Shown here piece after piece: positions 1-5,593 of a DNA stretch of 5,748 nt (position 1 is the stretch's first letter; every line of letters starts with the position of its first letter). Source of the DNA: Pseudomonadota bacterium. Its GTDB lineage: Bacteria > Pseudomonadota > Gammaproteobacteria > Burkholderiales > Ferrovaceae. Position numbers and translations under genes: made by a program. The notes under the pieces are model-generated. The model was not told the origin of the DNA. It was given only the letters and a program-made list of their open reading frames with translations, and did no database searches. Location: assembly GCA_021804705.1 (NCBI GenBank), contig JAJZHC010000091.1:1-5748 (forward strand), given 5' to 3'.

Positions 1-1
1 T

Positions 2-1183
2 CGGGTGGACGGTCGCGCCGTGATGGACCGCGTCAAACGGGAGCGGGATCGTTTTGTAGGCTTCGTGCTGGATGGCGTGGCCGCCATCCCACAGGCGCAG
101 CGCATTGTGGGCCAGGCGCGTTTCGTGGATCAATATACCCTGGAAGTGGATGGCAATACGCGCATCCGTTTTGCAAAGGCCGTGATTGCCACCGGCTCGT
201 CTCCGGTGATTCCGCCGCTGCTGCAGGGTTTGGGTGATCGCGTCATTGTCAACGACGACGTTTTTGACTGGGATGACTTGCCCCGCTCCGTGGCGGTTTT
301 CGGTACCGGCGTCATCGGCCTGGAATTGGGGCAAGCACTGCATCGCCTGGGAGTCCAGGTGTACCTGTTTGGGCGCGGCGGTGCCGTTGGGCCACTCACC
401 GACCCGGCTTTGAAAGACTATGCCGTTCAGGTTTTTGGCAAAGAGCTGGTTTTCGATGAGGGAGCGCGGCTGACGGGTGCACGCCGCCACAACGATGGCG
501 TCATTCTGGAGTGGCAGGATGGTCAGGGTGTGTCACAACGCGCCGAGGTGGATGCCGTGATCGCAGCGGCGGGTCGTGCCCCCAATGTAACCGGTCTGGG
601 TCTGGAGCACCTGGGCCTCGCCATGCAACCCAACGGCGTGCCCGTCTTCGATCGGTACACCCTGCAATGTGGCAACAGTCCGGTTTTCATCGCAGGAGAC
701 GCCAACCACGACGTACCCTTGCTGCATGAGGCCGCAGACGAGGGGCGCATTGCTGGTGAGAATGCAGCTTCCTACCCGCTCGTGATGCAAGGGTTGCGTC
801 GGGCTCCTCTAGGCGTTGTCTTTTCGGACCCACAGATCGCCACGGTGGGCTCACGCTGGGCAGACCTCGACAAGGCCAGCATTGTGGTCGGCGCTGTCTC
901 ATTTGAAGACCAGGGACGCAGTCGGGTGATGTTGCGCCATCAAGGATTGCTGCATGTCTATGCCGATCGCAACAGCGGCAAATTTCTGGGCGCCGAGATG
1001 ATCGGCCCTGATGCAGAGCATTTGGGGCACTTGATGGCCTGGGCCCTGCAATGGAACACGACGGTCGAGGATATGCTGAAATTACCGTTCTACCATCCCG
1101 TGGTGGAGGAGGGGTTGCGCACGGCGTTGCGTGATGCTTCCGCCCAAAGACTGCGTCTGGGCGTGTTGCAAAGCGCCGCCTGA
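2..1183 (+). CDS. Dihydrolipoyl dehydrogenase-like flavin disulfide oxidoreductase, 5'-truncated by window edge
   Basis: This is the C-terminal part (about 393 codons) of a class I pyridine nucleotide-disulfide oxidoreductase. The reading frame is open to the left edge. The GTG at 5 is probably internal, because the FAD-binding GxGxxG and the redox-active CxxxxC disulfide that open this family are missing and must lie upstream. Visible landmarks, counted from the GTG at 5: the ATG segment after the first FAD region (residues 62-64, IATGSS), the NAD(P)-binding GTGVIGLE (100-107), the second FAD motif VFIAGDAN (227-234), the dimerisation domain from about 267, and a C-terminal HPVVEE giving the His364/Glu369 dyad expected for the active-site base. 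Such enzymes reoxidise dihydrolipoamide or a similar dithiol using NAD+. This subtype often stands apart from 2-oxoacid dehydrogenase operons, so its substrate is uncertain. A 128-base gap with its own promoter signals separates it from the next gene, so it is probably not part of the redox operon. Confidence 0.9.
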   Translation, partial: RVDGRAVMDRVKRERDRFVGFVLDGVAAIPQAQRIVGQARFVDQYTLEVDGNTRIRFAKAVIATGSSPVIPPLLQGLGDRVIVNDDVFDWDDLPRSVAVFGTGVIGLELGQALHRLGVQVYLFGRGGAVGPLTDPALKDYAVQVFGKELVFDEGARLTGARRHNDGVILEWQDGQGVSQRAEVDAVIAAAGRAPNVTGLGLEHLGLAMQPNGVPVFDRYTLQCGNSPVFIAGDANHDVPLLHEAADEGRIAGENAASYPLVMQGLRRAPLGVVFSDPQIATVGSRWADLDKASIVVGAVSFEDQGRSRVMLRHQGLLHVYADRNSGKFLGAEMIGPDAEHLGHLMAWALQWNTTVEDMLKLPFYHPVVEEGLRTALRDASAQRLRLGVLQSAA

Positions 1184-1213
1184 AACACGAAACGACGGCG
1201 GATCCTGTTTCCG

Positions 1214-1227
1214 TTGCCAAACATCAA
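1214..1227 (+). promoter_or_regulatory. Upstream FNR-type box
   Basis: TTGCC-AAAC-ATCAA matches the FNR/ANR consensus TTGAT-N4-ATCAA at 8 of 10 defined positions. The right half-site is perfect and the outer TTG/CAA dyad is intact (GTTG...CAAC if one base is added on each side). Its centre (1220.5) lies 22 bp, about two helical turns, upstream of the second box, so both would sit on the same face of the DNA. Relative to the start point inferred from the second box it would be centred at -63.5. The site is predicted from sequence only. Confidence 0.55.
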
Positions 1228-1235
1228 CTCAAGAA

Positions 1236-1249
1236 TTGCGAATTATCAA
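1236..1249 (+). promoter_or_regulatory. Promoter-proximal FNR-type box (class II position)
   Basis: TTGCG-AATT-ATCAA matches TTGAT-N4-ATCAA at 8 of 10 positions. It has a perfect right half, a palindromic AATT centre and an outer ATTG...CAAT dyad. Its centre at 1242.5 places the -10-like TAGTCT (1272-1277) exactly where a class II FNR promoter (site at -41.5) would have it. The FNR-type regulator encoded at 4859-5575 is the obvious candidate to bind here. Confidence 0.65.
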
Positions 1250-1271
1250 TGTAATCACCACAAATCCGGCC

Positions 1272-1284
1272 TAGTCTCTCTCTA
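1272..1284 (+). promoter_or_regulatory. Predicted -10 element and start point of the cytochrome operon
   Basis: TAGTCT at 1272-1277 matches TATAAT at three positions, including the important -11 A and -7 T. There is no good -35, as expected for an activator-dependent promoter whose FNR site overlaps -35. Counting 41.5 bp from the box centre gives a start at A1284, and TAGTCT then spans -12 to -7. The leader would be 28 nt and contains GAGGG (1299-1303) about 8 nt before the ATG at 1312. The start point is inferred from spacing. Confidence 0.5.
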
Positions 1285-1311
1285 TTCGAAAGCTCAAAGA
1301 GGGAAGAGAGT

Positions 1312-2370
1312 ATGCCAAAGCACATCGCACGCCTGTTGCTGCTCGTGGTTGTTCTTGCAACGGCAGCCTTGACGGCAAAGCACTATTTCACGGACAAGTC
1401 ATACTATGCCTACGGCCACTACCGCGGCGATTCAGTAGCCGAAATTGCCAGTGATGTGCCGCGTTTTCGTGGCAACGAGTACTGTAAAACCTGTCATGCC
1501 AAACAATATGATTCCTGGTTAGAAAGCAAACATAATCAACCAGTTATCGGCAAACATGTCAAATGCGAGGTTTGCCACGGTCCGGTAGGGCAGCACCCCT
1601 CGACGGCGCAGGCGCCCCTCAGTGTGGACGAACGCATCGCGTTGGGCTCCAAAGCGCCCGTCGCAGAGGGTCCGACTGGCGGCAAACTGCCGCTGCCCAA
1701 GGATCGCACCAAATGCATCCAGTGCCATGAGGCCATGCCGGGTCGGCCTGCTGCGCAGCGCCAGGTTGTATTGGCCGCACACGCGGGTACGGAGCAATGT
1801 ACCGTCTGCCACGATCCCCATTCTCCCAAGATCAACTTTGCCAGTCTGGCGAAGGCACCGCAGGGTAATGCTGCTGCCGGAAAAGTCCTGGCAGCCACCT
1901 GCGCAGCCTGTCACGGGGCCGCAGGGGCCAGTGTCAATCCAGCCTGGCCAAATCTTGCGGGCCAGCATGCAGGGTACCTGATCAACGCCCTCCAGGCTTT
2001 CAAATCGGGGATGCGCACCAATGCCATGATGAGCGGCATGGCCGCGGGGTTGAGTGATGCCGACATCATCAACGTGGCTGCTTATTTTTCCCAGGCCAGT
2101 TGCAAGACCGCTGGTGCAGATCGGGCAATCGCCCTGTTAGGAAAGTCAAAGGCGGCCAGTTGTGCCCTTTGCCATGGGGCCAATGGCGTCAGTCCCAGCC
2201 CGGCTTGGCCCAGCCTCGCGGGACAGAATCCCGATTACCTGTCAGACACGCTTAAGTCATTTCAAGACGGTACGCGCAACCATCCCGTCATGACCAGTAT
2301 TGCCAAAACCTTGAGTGCTGACGACGTGGCGCAACTGACCGCGTATTACGCCAGTACAAGTTGCAAGTGA
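1312..2370 (+). CDS. Hexaheme c-type cytochrome: membrane-anchored tetraheme domain fused to a c4-like diheme tail
   Basis: This 352-residue protein should carry electrons in the periplasm. Residues 7-22 form a hydrophobic N-terminal signal or anchor after a short basic stretch, with no obvious AxA cleavage site, so retention as a membrane anchor is likely. Six CxxCH heme sites are visible, at residues 58-62, 85-89, 135-139, 163-167, 197-201 and 284-288. The first four lie in a multiheme domain with CHGP and CHDPH motifs and extra histidines (His74, His94, His157, His170) that could act as distal ligands, as in the c554/DmsE/NrfB-like group. The last two sit in two tandem class I cytochrome c domains (about 184-264 and 270-352) resembling diheme cytochrome c4. 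Met240 and Met327 are the aligned candidate ligands. Each of these repeats ends in Ser-Cys-Lys. The gene is first in the operon, behind FNR-type boxes, and 24 nt precede the next gene. The role resembles NrfB, QrcA or ActA by context, but the domain order differs from NrfB. Confidence 0.92.
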   Translation: MPKHIARLLLLVVVLATAALTAKHYFTDKSYYAYGHYRGDSVAEIASDVPRFRGNEYCKTCHAKQYDSWLESKHNQPVIGKHVKCEVCHGPVGQHPSTAQAPLSVDERIALGSKAPVAEGPTGGKLPLPKDRTKCIQCHEAMPGRPAAQRQVVLAAHAGTEQCTVCHDPHSPKINFASLAKAPQGNAAAGKVLAATCAACHGAAGASVNPAWPNLAGQHAGYLINALQAFKSGMRTNAMMSGMAAGLSDADIINVAAYFSQASCKTAGADRAIALLGKSKAASCALCHGANGVSPSPAWPSLAGQNPDYLSDTLKSFQDGTRNHPVMTSIAKTLSADDVAQLTAYYASTSCK

Positions 2371-2384
2371 TTCAGTGATCCAGT

Positions 2385-2390
2385 GAGAGA
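2385..2390 (+). promoter_or_regulatory. Ribosome binding site deciding the iron-sulfur gene start
   Basis: GAGAGA ends 4 nt before the ATG at 2395 and is the only purine-rich element nearby. An in-frame GTG at 2383 would have no upstream ribosome binding site and would add four residues before the Tat signal, so ATG 2395 is preferred. Confidence 0.5.
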
Positions 2391-2394
2391 AAAA

Positions 2395-3249
2395 ATGACC
2401 CAAGAAGACAAGAAAATCGAAGTCAAGGGCAGCAACCTGGTGCGACGCAATTTCTTCCTGCGCATGTTGGGCATTGGTACCGCCTGCGCAGGCACCTGGG
2501 TGGGATCAGGAAACCTGGTTGCCAGGGCGCAAAGCGCTGAAACCGCTGCTGCAGCCGCCCCCAAAATTCCTGATTATGACTGGAACAAGCATAAGTGGGC
2601 CTTTGGTGTGGACGCCACCCGATGCATCGGCTGTCTGCGATGTGTTGAGGCTTGCAAGGCAGAAAATGGCGTGACACAGGATGCACATCATTTCCGAACC
2701 TGGGTTGAGCGATATGTCTATCTCGAAGGCGACGAGCGAGCCCATGTGGATAGCCAAAGCGATGCACAGAACATTGCCGCCTCAGGTTCCGAGAAAGAGT
2801 TCCGCTTCGATAATCGTTATAAGGATGCCAAGGTCGAGAAGGCCTTTTTTGTCCCCAAACTGTGCAATCACTGTACCCATCCCGCCTGTGTTCAGGTCTG
2901 CCCCACCGGGGCGACTTATCAAACCAAGGACGGCGTGGTGTTGATCGACCACTCCTATTGCATCGGTTGCCAGTATTGCGTGCAAGCATGCCCTTACGGC
3001 GTGCGTGAATTCAATCATGTGATGGGTGTGACGGACAAATGCACCTGGTGCTATCACCGCATCACCAAGGGGTTGCAGCCTGCCTGCGTGGAAGTGTGTC
3101 CCGTGGAGGCACGCGTTTTTGGTGACCGCAATGATCCGCAAAGCCCGATCAGCGCATTTCTGCGCAATAACCGCGTTTCCGTGCTCAAGCCAGAAACGGG
3201 CAATGCACCCAACGTATTTTATGTGGGCATCGATAAGGAGGTTTGTTAA
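2395..3249 (+). CDS. Tat-exported four-cluster [4Fe-4S] protein, NrfC/PsrB/QrcC type
   Basis: This 284-residue electron-transfer subunit should pass electrons between the membrane quinone subunit and periplasmic hemes. The N-terminus carries a twin-arginine signal (Arg17-Arg18, VRRNFFLR), then a hydrophobic stretch and a possible cleavage site after ARA (residue 45), so a folded, cluster-loaded periplasmic protein is predicted. All sixteen cluster cysteines are present in the usual order of the DmsB/NrfC family: C77-C80-C83-C87; C157-C160-C165-C169; C189-C192-C195-C199; and C216-C219-C231-C235, the last with the characteristic long gap. This supports four [4Fe-4S] clusters. The protein ends in an additional cysteine (Cys284). 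The stop codon directly abuts the next start, so it is surely co-translated with the NrfD-like subunit. No molybdopterin catalytic subunit accompanies it, unlike Psr, Dms or Ttr complexes. Orthology to NrfC itself is not claimed. Confidence 0.93.
   Translation: MTQEDKKIEVKGSNLVRRNFFLRMLGIGTACAGTWVGSGNLVARAQSAETAAAAAPKIPDYDWNKHKWAFGVDATRCIGCLRCVEACKAENGVTQDAHHFRTWVERYVYLEGDERAHVDSQSDAQNIAASGSEKEFRFDNRYKDAKVEKAFFVPKLCNHCTHPACVQVCPTGATYQTKDGVVLIDHSYCIGCQYCVQACPYGVREFNHVMGVTDKCTWCYHRITKGLQPACVEVCPVEARVFGDRNDPQSPISAFLRNNRVSVLKPETGNAPNVFYVGIDKEVC
3235..3241 (+). promoter_or_regulatory. Strong ribosome binding site inside the end of the iron-sulfur gene
   Basis: AAGGAGG lies 8 nt before the ATG at 3250 and within the last codons of the upstream gene. 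It selects ATG 3250 over the in-frame ATG at 3262 and implies translational coupling. Confidence 0.8.
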
Positions 3250-4419
3250 ATGATAGGCACCATGGCACAAGCCGCACCCTACGTCGGATATGTCTACCCC
3301 AACGAAACTGACATTCCCTGGAGTGTGTTGATCGTTATATATCCCTATATCACTGGCCTGGTGGCTGGAGCCTTTATCGTCTCCAGCCTGTTTCACGTCT
3401 TTGGCATGGCGCAATACAAGCCGGTAGCCCGATTTGCGTTACTCACGGCAGTGAGCTTCATGTTTTTTGTACCTATGCCACTGCTGCTCCATCTGGGTAA
3501 TCCGCAACGGGCCTTCAATGCCGTACTCACACCGCACTGGACGTCTGCCATGGCGGCGTTCAGTTATGTTGCCGGGTTCTATATCTCCCTGCTTCTTCTG
3601 GAAATATGGTTTGCGTTCCGGGCCGACATCGTGGCGCTGTCGAAAACAACCCAAGGTCCGCTGGGCACTGTATATCGCCTGATGACCCTGGGTTCTGACG
3701 ACGTCTCGCCGCGCGCGCTCGCCCTGGATCATAAATTCGCCACCGTGCTGGCCATGATCGGAATCCCTGCTGCTGGGGGTTTGCATGGTTATGTGGGGTT
3801 TCTGTTTGGCTCGGTCAAGGCGCGCGAATGGTGGTCTTCAGACCTCATGCCCATCATCTTCCTGCTCTCCGCCATCGTTTCCGGCATTGGCCTGCTCATC
3901 GTGCTGTATGTGGTGTATTCGCGCATCCGCAAGGTTCCCGTGGATCAGGCCTGCATGAAGGGGCTGGCGCGCACCATGTGGGCCTTTCTGCTGGTGGTTC
4001 TGGTGATTGAAGGTCTGGAGTTGCTGGAGATGTTTTACAAGAGGCTGGAAGGCATTGACATGGTGCAGCGCCTCATCGAGGGTCCCATTCGCTACGGCAT
4101 GATGATTCAATGGGGTGGTTCACTCATCGTGCTTGCACTGTTGACCGTGTTGATCGTCTTCAGGGTGGAGGGAAAAGCCCTGGTCAGAGGCCTCGTGATT
4201 TCTGGCGTCGGAATGATGATTGCCGTTCTGGCCATGCGCTGGAACGTGGTGATTGGGGGCCAGGAACTCTCGAAAACCATGAAAGGGCTGCTGGTGTATT
4301 ACCCCGAGATCTTGAGTCACGAGGGTCTGGTGGCCGTGGCCATCGTGTTTACCTGTCCCTTTGTCGTCCTGTGGTTGATCACGCGATTTCTGTCACCGTG
4401 GGAGCCTGAACCCAGTTAA
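3250..4419 (+). CDS. nrfD: NrfD/PsrC-family integral membrane quinone-reactive subunit
   Basis: This 389-residue polytopic membrane protein anchors the iron-sulfur subunit and is expected to oxidise or reduce quinone. About nine hydrophobic segments can be placed, near residues 25-50, 60-80, 99-122, 163-187, 198-223, 240-262, 286-305, 311-329 and 358-382. Family-like signatures include HLGNPQRAFN (81-90) after the second helix, the stretch around IPAAGGLHGYVGF (172-184) followed by AREWWSS (191-197), and RWNVVIGGQ (330-338) before the last helix. NrfD-type subunits have no heme and rely on the adjacent iron-sulfur protein for electron transfer. The gene starts at the base after the stop of the iron-sulfur gene and its stop overlaps the next ribosome binding site, so it is central to a coupled operon. 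The symbol is given at family level only. There is no nrfA here, and PsrC, TtrC, QrcD and ActC belong to the same superfamily. Whether it also moves protons cannot be told from sequence. Confidence 0.92.
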   Translation: MIGTMAQAAPYVGYVYPNETDIPWSVLIVIYPYITGLVAGAFIVSSLFHVFGMAQYKPVARFALLTAVSFMFFVPMPLLLHLGNPQRAFNAVLTPHWTSAMAAFSYVAGFYISLLLLEIWFAFRADIVALSKTTQGPLGTVYRLMTLGSDDVSPRALALDHKFATVLAMIGIPAAGGLHGYVGFLFGSVKAREWWSSDLMPIIFLLSAIVSGIGLLIVLYVVYSRIRKVPVDQACMKGLARTMWAFLLVVLVIEGLELLEMFYKRLEGIDMVQRLIEGPIRYGMMIQWGGSLIVLALLTVLIVFRVEGKALVRGLVISGVGMMIAVLAMRWNVVIGGQELSKTMKGLLVYYPEILSHEGLVAVAIVFTCPFVVLWLITRFLSPWEPEPS

Positions 4420-4424
4420 GGAGG
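4418..4424 (+). promoter_or_regulatory. Ribosome binding site overlapping the nrfD-like stop codon
   Basis: AAGGAGG begins within the TAA stop of the upstream gene and lies 6 nt before the ATG at 4431, fixing the lipoprotein start and pointing to coupled translation. Confidence 0.8.
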
Positions 4425-4430
4425 TTCATC

Positions 4431-4808
4431 ATGAAAAAAGTCTGCATGATGTCTGCCGTGGCAACTTCCCTGGCCGCCGTATTGCTGTCCGCCTGTGGAC
4501 AGCATGAGGTGAGCTATCAGAAGGAGGTACTCCCTATTCTCAAGGGAAACTGTTTTGAGTGCCACACCCCGGGTGGAATCGGGTATGAGAAAAGCAAGCT
4601 TGACATGAGTACTTACGACACCCTGATGAAAGGGACGCAGTTTGGACCCGTGGTCAAGCCCGGCGATGGCTTGACCAGCGTTCTGGTGATGTTGATCGAA
4701 AACCGTGCCGACAGTTCCATCCACATGCCGTATCAACGCAATCTCATGTCGCAGCAAAACATTGACACGATCAAGACATGGGTCAATCAGGGCGCCAAAA
4801 ACAATTGA
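4431..4808 (+). CDS. Single-heme cytochrome c lipoprotein (planctomycete-type PSCyt1-like domain)
   Basis: This is a 125-residue lipoprotein cytochrome. The N-terminus is a lipoprotein signal with the lipobox LSAC, and Cys22 would be lipidated. Glycine at +2 carries no inner-membrane retention signal, so outer-membrane attachment is the default expectation. One heme site CFECH lies at residues 41-45, preceded by the family-typical VLPIL. Further on are VVKPGDG (74-80), then an HMP (98-100) whose Met99 is the likely distal ligand, and a final helix of the form IxTIKTWVNQGA. This pattern matches the short cytochrome c domain known as PSCyt1 rather than classical class I cytochromes. It is the last gene of the tight operon, 11 nt after the NrfD-like gene, and may collect or deliver electrons for the complex, much as the monoheme ActE accompanies alternative complex III. 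The analogy is by position and heme content, not demonstrated homology. Confidence 0.88.
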   Translation: MKKVCMMSAVATSLAAVLLSACGQHEVSYQKEVLPILKGNCFECHTPGGIGYEKSKLDMSTYDTLMKGTQFGPVVKPGDGLTSVLVMLIENRADSSIHMPYQRNLMSQQNIDTIKTWVNQGAKNN

Positions 4809-4858
4809 CCTGAAATACTTCATTCGCGTTATGGCGTCAGGGCCACTCAAGAGTCCAA

Positions 4859-5575
4859 ATGCTGAGCTGTCACTGCAAAAACGAGGATTGTGTCCTGTGT
4901 GGCGCTTTGTTCTCAGACGGAGAACACGACGCTACACAGGCTTGCGAGCTGCGCGGGTTGCTCAGCCGAAGGCGCTATTCTGCCGGCGAAACGGTATTTC
5001 GCGAGGGTACGGCTTGCATCCAGTTGATGGTGTTGCGTGCCGGACAGCTCAAACTCACCACGATGCCGCTGGTAGGGCGAGAACAGATCCTGGGCCTGCT
5101 CGTGGCAGGCCAGCTCGTGGGATTTGAAACCTCGGAAGCGCCTTACCCCTATACAGCCACAGCCTTGACGCCGGTGGATGTTTGCTGCATCACCCACAAG
5201 GACATGTTGCGCGTCCTGGAAGACAACCCTGCGGTGGCCTTGCGTGTCATTCAGCGGTTTCGCGATGAGTTGGTCCAGGCCCAGATCATGATTCGCAATC
5301 TCGGCATCAAGCCTGCCCACGCGCGGGTGGCCTCCTTCATCCTCTCCCTGATGCCCATCGGATCGGACCACTCCGAAGCCTTTCCACTGGTGCTCTCGCG
5401 CCTGGAGATTGCCGAGCTACTGGGATTGAGCGAAGAAACCGTAAGCCGGGTTTTTGCCGAGTTCAGGCGCAACGGGTTGATCGACGCACCCCATGGGGAA
5501 GTGCGTCTGCTTGATGCGCGACGCGTCAAACGCCTGGCGGGCATGGGAACGGGTGAAGCATGGGACGGCACCTGA
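4859..5575 (+). CDS. Crp/Fnr-family transcriptional regulator, FNR-like with cysteine-rich N-terminus
   Basis: This 238-residue DNA-binding regulator is probably an oxygen or redox sensor. The N-terminus has four clustered cysteines (Cys4, Cys6, Cys11, Cys14). The cyclic-nucleotide-type beta-roll spans about residues 36-110 (AGETVF near 42-47, GQLVGFE at 84-90). VCCITH supplies Cys109, which aligns with E. coli FNR Cys122, so the set needed for a [4Fe-4S] sensor cluster appears present. A dimerisation helix (about 112-145) leads to a winged helix. Its recognition helix SEETVSR (191-197) keeps the Glu193/Ser196/Arg197 triad that reads TTGAT-type half-sites in FNR. The ATG at 4859 is preceded only by a weak AAGAG. 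The gene follows the cytochrome operon after 50 bases with no convincing terminator, so read-through is possible. It probably acts on the FNR-type boxes at 1214-1249. A nitric-oxide-sensing (DNR/NNR) role is less likely, since those lack the cluster cysteines. Confidence 0.92.
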   Translation: MLSCHCKNEDCVLCGALFSDGEHDATQACELRGLLSRRRYSAGETVFREGTACIQLMVLRAGQLKLTTMPLVGREQILGLLVAGQLVGFETSEAPYPYTATALTPVDVCCITHKDMLRVLEDNPAVALRVIQRFRDELVQAQIMIRNLGIKPAHARVASFILSLMPIGSDHSEAFPLVLSRLEIAELLGLSEETVSRVFAEFRRNGLIDAPHGEVRLLDARRVKRLAGMGTGEAWDGT

Positions 5576-5577
5576 TC

Positions 5578-5593
5578 TGATAGAATCCGGGGC
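5578..5593 (+). promoter_or_regulatory. Extended -10 promoter for the DUF2946-like gene
   Basis: TGATAGAAT (5578-5586) is a complete extended -10 element: TG, one base, then TAGAAT, which matches TATAAT at 5 of 6. No good -35 is visible, which such promoters tolerate. The start would fall at about 5593-5594, at or next to the ATG at 5594, so the transcript could be leaderless from that start or have a leader of about 27 nt from the in-frame ATG at 5621. The element lies just past the stop of the regulator gene. Confidence 0.55.

Noticed and set aside
1175..1200. CCGCC...GGCGG inverted repeat around the stop of the first gene as a terminator
   Set aside because: The stem is only about 5 bp with a long loop and no T-run follows.
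2383..2394. In-frame GTG as an alternative start of the iron-sulfur protein
   Set aside because: It lacks an upstream ribosome binding site, whereas ATG 2395 has GAGAGA close before it and gives a normal Tat signal length.
2782..3414. Long open frame on the - strand opposite the iron-sulfur and NrfD-like genes
   Set aside because: It is antisense to two genes with clear family motifs, its translation shows no recognisable domain, and it resembles a codon-bias shadow.
4521..4527. AAGGAGG inside the lipoprotein gene as an internal translation start
   Set aside because: No start codon with a sensible frame follows at the right distance. It simply encodes part of the mature protein.
1312..4808. 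Assigning the operon as nrfABCD nitrite reductase
   Set aside because: No pentaheme NrfA with its CxxCK catalytic heme site is present, and the cytochrome here has a different domain architecture from NrfB.
4805..4841. Promoter (TTGACC as -35) or terminator (CCTGA...TCAGG) between the lipoprotein and regulator genes
   Set aside because: No acceptable -10 lies 16-18 bp downstream of TTGACC. The 5-bp stem has a loop of over 20 nt and no T-run.
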